The notes beneath the pieces were generated by a model. The model made no database searches. It saw nothing but the letters and a program-made list of their open reading frames with translations, and was not told where the DNA came from. A program made the position numbers and the translations under genes. A stretch of 64,000 bases of DNA. Source: Sphingobacterium sp. UGAL515B_05 (GTDB taxonomy: Bacteria > Bacteroidota > Bacteroidia > Sphingobacteriales > Sphingobacteriaceae). Positions 25,366-34,225 of this stretch are shown here, in pieces. The stretch spans positions 4,402,001 through 4,466,000 of the forward strand of contig NZ_CP109907.1 in NCBI RefSeq assembly GCF_033097525.1. Reading direction: 5' to 3'. Position 1 is the first letter of the stretch, and the number at the start of each line of letters is the position of its first letter.

Positions 25366-26649
25366 ATGAATAGAAAAGATTTTATCAAAACGTCTACTGT
25401 TTTAGCGGCATCATCATTTTTTTTTAATGCTAAAGGTTCAAACTTTTTAAATCAATCCATCCGGGTTGGATTAATTGGTGTAAATGGTATGGGCTGGTCT
25501 GATTTGAATGCATTGTTAAAGAATGATGGTTTGGTGTGTACTGCTCTTTGTGATGTGGATGAAAATATTCTTAAAAAAAGAGCTGAAGAACTTCAAAAAA
25601 GAAATATACAGGTCGAAACGTTTGTAGATTATAAGAAGATGCTCAATAGCTCGATTGTGGACGCGGTCATCATTGCCACACCCGATCATTGGCATTGCCT
25701 GCAAATGGTCGATGCCGTAAATGCTGGAAAGCATGTATATGTCGAAAAGCCCATCGGTAACTCCATTGTTGAATGTCAATTAATGGTTCAGGCAGCAAAA
25801 AAGAATAAGGCTATTGTTCAAGTCGGGCAATGGCAAAGAAGTCAGCAACATTTTAAGGACGCCATTGATTTTGTTCATTCCGGTAAATTGGGCAAAATAA
25901 GATTGGTAAAAGCTTGGTCTTATCAAGGGTGGAAAAGTGCTATTCCCATCGTGCCCGATGAACCGGTTCCCGCAGGTGTACATTATACGGAATGGCTAGG
26001 TCCGGCACAAAAAAGACCATTTAATTCGAATCGATTCCATTTTAATTTTCGATGGTTTTGGGACTATGCTGGAGGTTTGATGACAGATTGGGGCGTTCAT
26101 ATGTTGGATTATGCGTTACTTGGGATGAAGGTTTCCGATCCAAAATCTATTATGGCCTCTGGAGGTAAGTTTGCGTTCCCGGACGATGCTGGACAAACAC
26201 CTGATACGATGACTGCTGTGTACGAGTTTGATGGCTTCAATATCCAATGGGAACATGCCAAAGGAATTGATCTCGGACCTTATAGCCGTAATCATGGCGT
26301 CGCATTTATTGGTAACAATGGTACGCTGGTCTTGAACAGGTCGGGCTGGGAGGTTATTCCAGAAAAAGGGAGGATGGAAGCGGTCACTATCCAACCTTCT
26401 TTAGATAATGGACTGGACAAACATATGGAAAATTTTGTAGCAGCAATTCGCCAACGTAATCCAGAAGTACTGCATGCACCAATTGAAGTGGGGGCGCATA
26501 TTGCCATCTTTTCCCAGCTCGGAAATATTGCATTCAGGACTGGACAAAAACTCTACTGGGATAAAGATAAACAGCATTTCACCGATCAGAAAGCAAATAA
26601 ATACTTAGCTTCGGTTTATCATAACGGCTATAAATACCCAAAAGTATAA
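25366..26649 (+). CDS. Gfo/Idh/MocA family oxidoreductase, exported
   Basis: A 427-residue NAD(P)-dependent sugar oxidoreductase. The N-terminus MNRKDFIKTSTVLAASSFFF is a twin-arginine-like or Sec signal typical of Bacteroidota members exported with cofactor. The Rossmann fold reads VGLIGVNGMGWSDLNALL, the catalytic region is EKPIGNS, and the C-terminal domain includes RWFWDYAGGLMTDWGVHMLD, where the His is typical of the family. The substrate is unknown; sugars, inositols or glycosides are usual. The gene stands alone between the orphan terminator and the convergent hydrolase operon. Confidence 0.9.
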   Translation: MNRKDFIKTSTVLAASSFFFNAKGSNFLNQSIRVGLIGVNGMGWSDLNALLKNDGLVCTALCDVDENILKKRAEELQKRNIQVETFVDYKKMLNSSIVDAVIIATPDHWHCLQMVDAVNAGKHVYVEKPIGNSIVECQLMVQAAKKNKAIVQVGQWQRSQQHFKDAIDFVHSGKLGKIRLVKAWSYQGWKSAIPIVPDEPVPAGVHYTEWLGPAQKRPFNSNRFHFNFRWFWDYAGGLMTDWGVHMLDYALLGMKVSDPKSIMASGGKFAFPDDAGQTPDTMTAVYEFDGFNIQWEHAKGIDLGPYSRNHGVAFIGNNGTLVLNRSGWEVIPEKGRMEAVTIQPSLDNGLDKHMENFVAAIRQRNPEVLHAPIEVGAHIAIFSQLGNIAFRTGQKLYWDKDKQHFTDQKANKYLASVYHNGYKYPKV

Positions 26650-26659
26650 TGCCTTAAAA

Positions 26660-26694
26660 TTGGTTGTTGATTAATCATTATAATCAACAACCAA
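26660..26694. terminator. Perfect 14-bp hairpin between convergent genes
   Basis: TTGGTTGTTGATTA (26660-26673) pairs perfectly with TAATCAACAACCAA (26681-26694), loop of seven. It lies between the converging oxidoreductase and hydrolase genes. No T run, so it is either a weak bidirectional terminator or a 3'-end stabiliser. CCAATGGAT recurs just downstream. Confidence 0.5.
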
Positions 26695-26722
26695 TGGATC
26701 ACTGTTTACCAATGGATTATTT

Positions 26723-27349
26723 CTATATTCCTTGAAGAACGAATTCGTTTGCGAGATCGATCTCTTCGCGATTGATGGTGTGTCCCGCGTCTTGATATAC
26801 CATGAGCTTTACATTGGCATTCATTTGTGCTAAGATGGATACCGTAGCTTCAACCCGCTCAAGAGGAACATGGAAATCGGGATCGCTCGTGCCAATAAAA
26901 ATAGGCGTTTGTGCAAAGTCCCCCATGTAATTATCCCTGTTAATTTCTTCACCGATTACCCCACCTATAATTGCTATAGCCCCACCATAGCGCTGCGCAT
27001 GCCGTGCAAGGTATTCTAGTGTTAAACAGGCACCCTGAGAAAATCCAAAAAAATAGATGTTTTCGGCGAGTATCCCACTCTTTAAAGCTAGTTTAACCGT
27101 ATGATCGATCAGATCAATTGCGGAACTCAACCAGGGTTCGTTCTCTTGTACGGGAGCAATAAAAGAATAGGGATACCAAGTGTGATTTTTTGCCTGCGGT
27201 GCAAGTAGTGCAAAATTATCGACATGAAGATAGGATGACATGCCAAGGATGTCTTCTGCACTCCCCCCACGACCATGGATCATCACAATGGCTTTTTCTG
27301 CCTGTTCTAAATTTTTACCAGCTGTTTTAATATTTATTGAATGACTCAT
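26723..27349 (-). CDS. Phospholipase/carboxylesterase-type alpha/beta hydrolase (MhqD-like)
   Basis: A 208-residue serine hydrolase: MIHGRGGSAEDILG (oxyanion region), nucleophile GFSQGACL, acid in GTSDPDFHVP and His in QDAGHTIN. This is the compact esterase family that includes B. subtilis MhqD. It is the last gene of a three-gene unit following a GNAT protein and an MhqO-like dioxygenase. In Bacillus, mhqO and mhqD relatives act together in resistance to quinones and hydroquinones; that role is inferred here from the pairing. Confidence 0.88.
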   Translation of the reverse strand: MSHSINIKTAGKNLEQAEKAIVMIHGRGGSAEDILGMSSYLHVDNFALLAPQAKNHTWYPYSFIAPVQENEPWLSSAIDLIDHTVKLALKSGILAENIYFFGFSQGACLTLEYLARHAQRYGGAIAIIGGVIGEEINRDNYMGDFAQTPIFIGTSDPDFHVPLERVEATVSILAQMNANVKLMVYQDAGHTINREEIDLANEFVLQGI

Positions 27350-27372
27350 TTTATCCTTTCATGTAGGGTAAT

Positions 27373-27672
27373 TTATACCGTTTTTTTAAACCAAACGTCT
27401 TGATATAGTTCTGGATGACGATGAAACTGCGCATTTACATAAGGGCATAATGGAACAATTTTCATGTTGTTTTCGCGCGCATGAGCTACCAATTTCTCGA
27501 GCAGTATTTTTGCAAATCCTCTTCCCTCATAGGCTTCGTCCACCTCTGTATGGTAAACAACGAGATTACCGTCAATGATAGCGATACTCATTAAGCCTGC
27601 TTTGCGTTCATCGGAGAATAATTGAAGCTCTCCACGTTGATTTTTGTCTAATACAATTTCAGTTCTTTCCAT
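27373..27672 (-). CDS. Small GNAT-type N-acetyltransferase (NATD1-like)
   Basis: A 99-residue protein with the acetyl-CoA loop EGRGFAKILLEKLVAHA, followed by NMKIVPLCPYVNAQFHRHPEL. This is the short acetyltransferase class related to NATD1 and E. coli YidJ-type proteins; it has only the core GNAT fold. It lies between the dioxygenase (38-base gap) and the hydrolase (23-base gap), so is part of one operon. The substrate is not known; a role in detoxifying a quinone adduct or thiol conjugate is only a guess. Confidence 0.88.
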   Translation of the reverse strand: MERTEIVLDKNQRGELQLFSDERKAGLMSIAIIDGNLVVYHTEVDEAYEGRGFAKILLEKLVAHARENNMKIVPLCPYVNAQFHRHPELYQDVWFKKTV

Positions 27673-27710
27673 AACTTCCTTGTTTGTATAATGATGTTTA
27701 TATATTTTAA

Positions 27711-28637
27711 TTAATCGATTTTTGGCAATGTCTGTTCAATCTGCGAACGGTAGCTTTCATATTGCTTTGGCAATTTGAGTGCCGATCCTAAGCTGGATAG
27801 CGGTTCGTCTACCGTAAATCCGGGATTGTCCGTGGCGATTTCAAATAAGACACCACCAGGTTCACGAAAATAGAGTGAGAAAAAGTAATCTCGATCTATT
27901 TTTGGTGTGATATCTAACCCTGCTGAAAGTACCTTTTCACGATACTCCATCAAAACATTGTCGTCCTTTACCCGAAATGCGACATGATGATTTGTACCGG
28001 CTGCATTTTTGCCGTATGGCAGATTTTTATCCGCTATTATGTCAACAATGTTAGCCGTATCAATGCTATCCGTTGTTAACCTATAACGATTATCATGCTG
28101 TTGTTGGAGCGAATAACCCAAAATATCGGTCAATACTTTTAGCGTCGGATCTGCTTCTTTTAAAGAAAGCGTGATATTATGGAAGCCTTTTAGTGCATGT
28201 TCGCCATTGATGTCAGTCGTTGTCCATGCTTTTCTATCATCTTTCGTTTCAATAAACTGAAGCTGCAATCCATCGGGATCATTAAATGAAATTAGCTTCT
28301 CTCCAAAAATTTCACTTTCCTGTAAACTAATCTGATGTTCCCCTAAGCGATTTTTCCAAAAATCCAAACTCCCTTGAGGTACGGCATAGCCAATATGAGT
28401 CGCCATTCCTGCTCCTGCGGTACCTTTTCCGATACCTTCCCAGGGGAAAAAAGTGAGGATCGTTCCTGGTTCGCCCTGTTCATTGCCGAAGTAGAAGTGG
28501 TATGTGCCGGGGTCGTCGAAATTAACTGTTTTTTTGACAAGGCGTACACCCAATACTTTCGTGTAAAAATCGAGATTTCGCTTTGCATTGTCTGCTATCG
28601 CAGTAATGTGGTGTAACCCTAATATTTTATTTTCCAT
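27711..28637 (-). CDS. VOC-family ring-cleaving dioxygenase (MhqO-like)
   Basis: A 308-residue glyoxalase/dioxygenase-fold protein with two VOC modules. Metal-ligand positions are seen in LGLHHITAIADNAKRNLDFY (His), HHVAFRVKDD (His) and GGVLFEIATDNPGF (Glu). Length and motifs match MhqO/MhqA/LinE-type hydroquinone or catechol dioxygenases. It is the first gene of the three-gene unit dioxygenase-GNAT-hydrolase on the reverse strand. No MarR-type MhqR regulator is visible next to it, so regulation may differ from that of Bacillus. Confidence 0.9.
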   Translation of the reverse strand: MENKILGLHHITAIADNAKRNLDFYTKVLGVRLVKKTVNFDDPGTYHFYFGNEQGEPGTILTFFPWEGIGKGTAGAGMATHIGYAVPQGSLDFWKNRLGEHQISLQESEIFGEKLISFNDPDGLQLQFIETKDDRKAWTTTDINGEHALKGFHNITLSLKEADPTLKVLTDILGYSLQQQHDNRYRLTTDSIDTANIVDIIADKNLPYGKNAAGTNHHVAFRVKDDNVLMEYREKVLSAGLDITPKIDRDYFFSLYFREPGGVLFEIATDNPGFTVDEPLSSLGSALKLPKQYESYRSQIEQTLPKID

Positions 28638-28770
28638 ATCTGATAATTTTATTTTCTTAACTAATGTAAAGTTACGCCGACCAACAGGGAATTTTATTGA
28701 ACTAGATTAATAAAAGCAATAATGGCAATTTTGTTTTTTAGGGAATAGTAATTTTCGAAAATATATAAAA

Positions 28771-28846
28771 AAACACCTGAAGTTGGGGACTTCAGGTGTT
28801 TAACCTAACCAATTATTAACCTAAATTTATGAAATGTATATTCTGA
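28771..28846 (+). other. Orphan leader-like hairpin followed by a 5-codon frame
   Basis: A perfect 13-bp hairpin AAACACCTGAAGT / ACTTCAGGTGTTT (28771-28783, 28789-28801) is followed by TTAACCTAACCAATTATTAA and CCTAAATTT, then ATG at 28829 and only MKCIF before a TGA. The AACCTAA...ATTAACCTAAA run before ATG resembles, by recollection, the leaders before SusC/TonB-dependent receptor genes in this phylum. It may be the remains of a lost gene. Alternatively, on the reverse strand the hairpin is followed by a T run (28770 down) and would be a terminator with no gene feeding it. Confidence 0.4.
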
Positions 28847-29002
28847 ATATTATACTATTAACAGTAAATCCAATTATCATGCCAATATTTAATAGTGTAA
28901 ATGAACTCAGATAAAAGCCTTATATATGGTATAATTTCGGTAAATTGGATTGTACTAATGTGAGGTGGGAATCGAAGACTTCAATTAAAAATAGATTAAA
29001 AG

Positions 29003-29488
29003 ATGAAAAATAGAACAATAGTTAAGGTCATGACTTTCTCTGTTTTATTGCTAACGCTGGGCTGTCAGCAGCCACAGACAAATGAATCAAAGGAGGCTGC
29101 ACAAAAACAACTTGACGAAAACAAAGAGAATAAAAGAATCGTTTTAGATTTTTATCAGCAAATGTTTGGTGATAAGGATGTTTCTGCAGTTGATAAGTAC
29201 ATTTCTCCCGGATATATCCAACATAATCCCTCTGTTGCGGATGGAGCAGCAGCATTTAAGCTCGCTGCGGCGAAATGGTTTGAAGGGCAGCCTAAAACGA
29301 AGATTGATGTGCAACACATTGCTTCGGATGGAGATTTGGTCTTCATACACCTAAAGAATAAGAATCCAGATGGTCGTCTTAAATCAACTATTGATATCTT
29401 CAGGCTAGAAAAAGGTAAAATTGTGGAGCATTGGGATGCACAGCAAGATGTTCCTAAAAATGCAGCAAACGCACATCCTATGTTTTAA
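29003..29488 (+). CDS. SnoaL/NTF2-like lipoprotein
   Basis: A 161-residue protein with a lipoprotein signal (MKNRTIVKVMTFSVLLLTLGC, lipobox LTLGC at about 17-21). The mature part shows the SnoaL-like polyketide-cyclase pattern: VLDFYQQMFGDKDVSAVDKYISPGY, IQHNPSVADGAAAF, DGDLVFIHL and the ending FRLEKGKIVEHWDAQQDVP. Such proteins have an NTF2 cone fold and are often annotated as nuclear transport factor 2 family; here it is predicted to sit on the periplasmic face of a membrane. Ligand unknown. It is probably monocistronic. Confidence 0.9.
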   Translation: MKNRTIVKVMTFSVLLLTLGCQQPQTNESKEAAQKQLDENKENKRIVLDFYQQMFGDKDVSAVDKYISPGYIQHNPSVADGAAAFKLAAAKWFEGQPKTKIDVQHIASDGDLVFIHLKNKNPDGRLKSTIDIFRLEKGKIVEHWDAQQDVPKNAANAHPMF

Positions 29489-29624
29489 GGATAGTAAAAA
29501 ATTACATTTCCTTTTTCCGTTGCGTTTTAGTCCCTCTTAATTGTTCGGGAAGCTGTCAGGTATGGTAAATTATATATACATTTAGACCTAAATCATTTTT
29601 CTGAGCAAACCATTAATTTTAATC

Positions 29625-30449
29625 ATGAAAAGAGTCTTAGGCCTAAGTTGTTTTTATCTGTTGTTTTCTGCATGTAGTGTTCATTATAGTCCCAAAGATC
29701 ATCCTTATGTATATGTGCAAAAGAAAGATCGAGAGATTAAGGAATGGAAGCTGGTATGGGAAGAGCACTTTAATTCCCCTAAGCTAGACAGTAGTAAATG
29801 GTCCCGGATTCCAGCAGGCGGAGCCGACTGGAATCGACACATGAGTACAGATGACGCCTGTTTTGGATGGGAAAATGGAGAGTTGATTCTTAAAGGAATT
29901 AAAAATACAGACAAAAATAGAGATTCAAGACCATTTTTGACAGGTGGGATATGGAGTAAGGGAAAGTTTGCTTTTCAGTACGGACGCATAGAAATCCGAG
30001 CTAAACTTGGAAGTGCAAAAGGGGCATGGCCTGCCATGTGGATGCTGGCGGAGTTAGATAAGTATGGGAAGTATCCGAGAAACGGCGAAATCGATATTAT
30101 GGAACATCTTAATTTTGATCATATCATTTACCAGACAACACATTCATACTATACCTTAGATCTGGGGCAAAAGGAGAATCCTAAACATTTTGGTACCGCT
30201 TCGATCAAATCAGAGGAGTACAATACATATGGTATAAGCTGGTATCCCGATCGTATTGTATTTCAGGTGAATGGAGTTGATACCTTTACTTATCCAAGGG
30301 TTAATGGAGTAGACCCCACTCAGTGGCCTTATGATCAACCCTTTTATCTATTGATTGATCAACAGTTGGGCGGGAGCTGGGTTGGTGAGGTAAATCAAGA
30401 CCAGCTGCCCGTTGAGATGCGTGTCGACTGGGTTAAAGTTTACCAATAG
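29625..30449 (+). CDS. Glycoside hydrolase family 16 lipoprotein
   Basis: A 274-residue protein with a lipobox signal (MKRVLGLSCFYLLFSAC). The GH16 catalytic motif GEIDIMEHL places nucleophile Glu155, Asp157 and acid/base Glu160. AWPAMWML, GISWYPDRIVFQVNG and the C-terminal MRVDWVKVYQ are standard for the laminarinase-like branch. It is predicted to hydrolyse beta-1,3(1,4)-glucans outside the cytoplasm. No SusC/SusD pair accompanies it, so it is not in a classical polysaccharide utilisation locus; the orphan leader upstream at 28771-28846 may be relevant. Confidence 0.93.
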   Translation: MKRVLGLSCFYLLFSACSVHYSPKDHPYVYVQKKDREIKEWKLVWEEHFNSPKLDSSKWSRIPAGGADWNRHMSTDDACFGWENGELILKGIKNTDKNRDSRPFLTGGIWSKGKFAFQYGRIEIRAKLGSAKGAWPAMWMLAELDKYGKYPRNGEIDIMEHLNFDHIIYQTTHSYYTLDLGQKENPKHFGTASIKSEEYNTYGISWYPDRIVFQVNGVDTFTYPRVNGVDPTQWPYDQPFYLLIDQQLGGSWVGEVNQDQLPVEMRVDWVKVYQ

Positions 30450-30613
30450 TGCTCCACCAATTCTCGGAAGGGTAAAAGATGAAAATGATCGCCGACTATT
30501 GAACTGCAGTTTTCTGATAACAATGAAAAATTACCATTTATAGATGACCTATGATTAAGTGATAAAAACTTAATATACACGACATAGGAAAAATGTTTAC
30601 TTTTGGCCAAATT

Positions 30614-31192
30614 ATGGAAGATAATACGATATTCAAGATTAGCAATAAGATTAAGGAAATTCGAAAAGAAAAAGGAATTACCATACAGGAAGTTGCTGAT
30701 AGAGCGGGGGTAAGCAAGGGACTTATTTCGCAGATTGAAAATAACAGAACAATACCCTCCTTACTCGTATTGATTAATATCATCAATGCACTGAATATTG
30801 ATCTTAATGAGTTTTTTAAAGATTTTAATTCTGAATTGGATTCAGGCCCAGTGGTCGTTCGGAAAAAAGATACTTATAGTCCGTTTGAAAAAGAGTCGGC
30901 GATTGGTTTCCATTATAAAAGGATTTTTACATCTGCGATGGATAGTTCGACCATGGACATTGTTCTTTTGGAGTTGCTTCCAGATGCACAGCGACCAATG
31001 GTTGAGACCGAAGCTTATGAATATAAATATATCATTAGCGGACAGGTTGAGTACATCTTCAATGATCAAATAATTAGCTTAGAAGAGGGCGATTCGATCT
31101 TTTTTAATGGGCGATTGTCACATACACCGCGTAATGTTGGAAGTGAAAAGGCCGTCATGCTAATTGTATACTTTTTTGAAAATAAGAAATAG
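30614..31192 (+). CDS. XRE-family transcriptional regulator with cupin domain
   Basis: The ATG at 30614 (MEDNTIFKISNKIKEIRKEK) fits relatives; an ATG at 30593 would add seven residues and has AGGA just upstream. A helix-turn-helix domain (residues ~10-65, EVADRAGVSKGLISQIENNR) is joined to a cupin domain (~110-190, EAYEYKYIISGQVEYIFNDQ, EEGDSIFFNGRLSHTPRN). These regulators sense a small ligand through the cupin and control adjacent catabolic genes. Here the neighbours are a DUF5690 permease and a TIGR03364 oxidoreductase. TACTTTTG at 30598-30605 fits a -7 box, which would make the mRNA almost leaderless. Confidence 0.9.
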   Translation: MEDNTIFKISNKIKEIRKEKGITIQEVADRAGVSKGLISQIENNRTIPSLLVLINIINALNIDLNEFFKDFNSELDSGPVVVRKKDTYSPFEKESAIGFHYKRIFTSAMDSSTMDIVLLELLPDAQRPMVETEAYEYKYIISGQVEYIFNDQIISLEEGDSIFFNGRLSHTPRNVGSEKAVMLIVYFFENKK

Positions 31193-31213
31193 AGGACAAC
31201 ATGTTAATTGTCA

Positions 31214-31247
31214 GAGCATCATTGAATCATTCAGTGATGCTTTTTTT
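31214..31247 (+). terminator. Rho-independent terminator after the XRE-cupin gene
   Basis: GCATCATTGAAT and ATTCAGTGATGC (31216-31227, 31229-31240) pair with one G-U and are followed by seven T, about 20 bases after the stop. Confidence 0.75.
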
Positions 31248-31376
31248 ATTTTATACTTTTCGTATCGCAAAGGGATGCTTATATTTGTTTATAAATACTT
31301 AACAAAAGTTTAGTCTTGTGTTAATTTCCAAAATTTACTTTTGATTGCGGACAATGAGGTCTGTTAACAAGTTTAA

Positions 31377-32717
31377 ATGATGGAGTTAAACCAACGAATA
31401 AAAAGACGCATAAATAGACTGGATGAGAAATCTGTGGCTATTGTTTTGGCTGTAACAGCATTTTTATGTTACACGAGTATGTATTCATTTAGAAAGTCAT
31501 TTACGGCATCTGCTTTTGCAGATGATACTATTTTTGGTGTCGATTATAAAGTCTGTATGGTGGTCATTCAAATGCTGGGGTATTTGTTGTCCAAGTTTTA
31601 TGGCATTAAATTTATCTCTGAAAGTAAACAGCGAAATAGAGGGCGGTATTTAATCGGTTTGATTTGTATTTCATGGATAGGGCTTTTGGCATTTGCAGTT
31701 TGTCCGAGACCTTGGAATGTTGTCTTTCTTTTTATCAATGGTTTTCCATTGGGAATGGTTTGGGGCTTGGTATTTAGTTATTTAGAAGGAAGGCGGTTTA
31801 CAGAGATTATGGGGGCAGTGATGTCTGTGAGCTTGATTTTCGCGTCAGGACTGATAAAAACGGTTGGGCGGTGGTTGATGTCTTCTTTTCATATTGATGA
31901 GTTTTGGATGCCATTTTTGACAGGTTTACTTTTTTTTCTACCCTTTGTTTTGTGTGTATGGATATTGGAAAATGCTCCAGGGCCAACAGAAGAGGACAAG
32001 AAGCTACGGACGGAGCGCATTGCGATGGATAGTAAAATGCGAAAACACTTTTTTAAAACCTTTATGCCGGGTATCGTTTTGACTATTATCGTTTACACCA
32101 TGCTTACTATTTTACGTGATGTACGCGATAATTTTGAGGTTGAAATCTGGCAGATGTTACATGTGAAAGGGGCGGGCATTTTTGCAAAAGTTGATGGGAC
32201 TATCTCCTTGATTGTACTGCTGCTGGTAAGTTGTCTAATCATGGTTAAAAATAATCTTAAAGCATTTAAGTTGATCCACTATATGATCATTATAGGTTTT
32301 CTGACTGCAGGTATTTCTACCTATTTGTTTACGAAACAATGGATTGACGGTTTAAGTTGGATGTTGCTTGTCGGTTTGGGCTTGTATATGGCATACATTC
32401 CTTACAATGCCATATTTTTTGAGCGAATGATCGCAACATATCGTATGAAAAGTAATATTGGTTTTGTTATGTATATGGCTGACTCAATCGGTTATTTGGG
32501 TAGTTTTCTGATATTGGTAAACAAAGAATTTATGCCAAATTCTGTTACTTGGGGAAATTACTTTATTCAATTGGTCTTTTTAGCCTCTATTATCGGCGCT
32601 ATTTTGGGTATCTTCTCTCTACTCTATTTTATTCGAAAAAAAGAACAGATGAAAGGAAGTGATGATGAATTGTTGGCCCCTTGGCATACCACAAAAGGAG
32701 AAGTGCAAATTAGTTAA
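31377..32717 (+). CDS. DUF5690 family MFS-like membrane transporter
   Basis: A 446-residue integral membrane protein with about 12 hydrophobic segments. The start (VAIVLAVTAFLCYTSMYSFR) and FPLGMVWGLVFSYLEGRR resemble the major facilitator superfamily, particularly the glycerol-3-phosphate/organophosphate branch. DUF5690 genes commonly sit beside TIGR03364 oxidoreductases in Bacteroidota, as here (32-base gap). A role in uptake of an aminophosphonate is inferred from that association, not shown by the sequence. Two adjacent ATGs (31377, 31380) make the start uncertain by one residue. Confidence 0.82.
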   Translation: MMELNQRIKRRINRLDEKSVAIVLAVTAFLCYTSMYSFRKSFTASAFADDTIFGVDYKVCMVVIQMLGYLLSKFYGIKFISESKQRNRGRYLIGLICISWIGLLAFAVCPRPWNVVFLFINGFPLGMVWGLVFSYLEGRRFTEIMGAVMSVSLIFASGLIKTVGRWLMSSFHIDEFWMPFLTGLLFFLPFVLCVWILENAPGPTEEDKKLRTERIAMDSKMRKHFFKTFMPGIVLTIIVYTMLTILRDVRDNFEVEIWQMLHVKGAGIFAKVDGTISLIVLLLVSCLIMVKNNLKAFKLIHYMIIIGFLTAGISTYLFTKQWIDGLSWMLLVGLGLYMAYIPYNAIFFERMIATYRMKSNIGFVMYMADSIGYLGSFLILVNKEFMPNSVTWGNYFIQLVFLASIIGAILGIFSLLYFIRKKEQMKGSDDELLAPWHTTKGEVQIS

Positions 32718-32749
32718 CTATACTTTTTTATGATATTCTATTTATAAAG

Positions 32750-33904
32750 ATGAAAACAAATACATATGATTTAATTATTGTTGGGGGCGGGATTTTAGGG
32801 ACCTTTCATGCCTATCATGCGTTACAAATGGGATTACGCGTGCTCCAACTCGAAAAAGATAATTTCCCCGTGGGATCTACTGTTCGTAATTTCGGACAGG
32901 TAGTGCCATCGGGGATGGCCGGAGAATGGTTTGATTATGGTGTACGAGGACTTGAAATATATCAATCCATTCAGCGGGAGATGGATATATCTGTTAGAAA
33001 TAACGGCAGCATCTATATTGCTTCGGATAGTGATGAAGTTCAGGTGCTTCACGAGCTGTCTAAGCACTATCAGGGAAAAGGATATGATCATGAACTTTGG
33101 TCAAAGGAACAGGTTTTATTGAAATATCCCGTAATGAATGCTGATTATGTTAAAGAGGCTATCTTTTTTCCGCAGGAACTCAGTGTAGAACCCGAGTTAA
33201 TGATTAGACAGCTGCATATTTATATGCAAAATAAGTTTGTGGACTATACGTTGAAATACGATACGACAATTGTGGCCTGCGAGGATAAAAATGATGCTGT
33301 TGTTGTCACGAGCAGTACGCTAGAAAACTTTGAAGGGAAAAAATTGCTTATCTGCAATGGATACGAGTTTAAAATTTTATATCGTTCCTTGTTTGATAAT
33401 AGCGGGCTTGAAATTAGCAAGCTGCAAATGATGCGTACAAAGCCTTTGGCTCATATTCATCTTCCCGGGAATATCTTAACTGGGTTGACCATTCGTCGAT
33501 ACGAGAGTTTTGAAGAATATTGCCCGTCGTTTCAGACAATTCCAATGCCTGATCACTATCAGGAGCTACGCAATTATGGAATTCATATCCTATTTAAACA
33601 GGCCACGGATGGTAGTATTATTATTGGTGATTCGCATGAATATGCAGCGGGCAACAGACTGGATGAACTGGGCTTCTCCGTAAGTTCCTATATCAATGAA
33701 TTGATGATTGCGGAAGCCAACCGTATCCTGCCAATGGAGCGTAGCTGGATTTCATCTTCCTGGGCAGGTTATTATTCGCAGCACAAAGATCATATTCTTG
33801 AAATCGACGTTAGCCCAAGAATACATGTTAGAACCGGTATTGGAGGGAAGGGAATGACCGCAAGTGCTGGCTATGCCGAGCAGAGTATTGAAAAACTTTT
33901 TTAA
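32750..33904 (+). CDS. TIGR03364-type FAD-dependent oxidoreductase
   Basis: A 384-residue DAO-family flavoprotein with the dinucleotide motif LIIVGGGILGTFHAYHALQMG and, near the N-terminus, RNFGQVVPSGMAGEWFDYG, a signature of TIGR03364 proteins. The C-terminal RTGIGGKGMTASAGYAEQS completes the FAD site. Family members are linked to oxidative deamination of aminophosphonates and are often next to a phosphonatase-like HAD hydrolase, which is absent here. It is followed by a strong terminator. Confidence 0.85.
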   Translation: MKTNTYDLIIVGGGILGTFHAYHALQMGLRVLQLEKDNFPVGSTVRNFGQVVPSGMAGEWFDYGVRGLEIYQSIQREMDISVRNNGSIYIASDSDEVQVLHELSKHYQGKGYDHELWSKEQVLLKYPVMNADYVKEAIFFPQELSVEPELMIRQLHIYMQNKFVDYTLKYDTTIVACEDKNDAVVVTSSTLENFEGKKLLICNGYEFKILYRSLFDNSGLEISKLQMMRTKPLAHIHLPGNILTGLTIRRYESFEEYCPSFQTIPMPDHYQELRNYGIHILFKQATDGSIIIGDSHEYAAGNRLDELGFSVSSYINELMIAEANRILPMERSWISSSWAGYYSQHKDHILEIDVSPRIHVRTGIGGKGMTASAGYAEQSIEKLF

Positions 33905-33916
33905 TTTAACCCTATT

Positions 33917-33951
33917 AAATAGCCCCGCTACCACATCTAGCGGGGCTATTT
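33917..33951 (+). terminator. Rho-independent terminator after the DUF5690-oxidoreductase pair
   Basis: AAATAGCCCCGCTA (33917-33930) pairs perfectly with TAGCGGGGCTATTT (33938-33951), loop of seven; TCGTTTTTAA follows. The gene ends 13 bases upstream. Confidence 0.85.
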
Positions 33952-34152
33952 CGTTTTTAAGCTATTTATTTGATCAGTTTGTACAGACTTCCTAAAACGT
34001 ACAGTTGTCTTTCTTAATAAGGTCAAGCTTTATAAAATTCAATTAGTAAATAACTAAATTATAAAAAGGATCTCTGGTAAATCTTTTTATTGCATCAACT
34101 AATTGACCAGTTGTTTGTTCTTTATAAAACATTATCTGATCAATATTTCCTT

Positions 34153-34173
34153 ATTGTTTAGGCGTTAAACAAT
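34153..34173. promoter_or_regulatory. Inverted repeat upstream of the hybrid histidine kinase
   Basis: ATTGTTTA and TAAACAAT are perfect 8-bp arms around GGCGT, about 53 bases before the ATG. It could be an operator or overlap the promoter. Apart from the terminator at 33917, the 321-base stretch 33905-34225 shows nothing else. Confidence 0.3.
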
Positions 34174-34225
34174 GTTTTTATTAACTTCACGGTCACAATA
34201 AACCAGATCTAAATATTAGAAGTGA

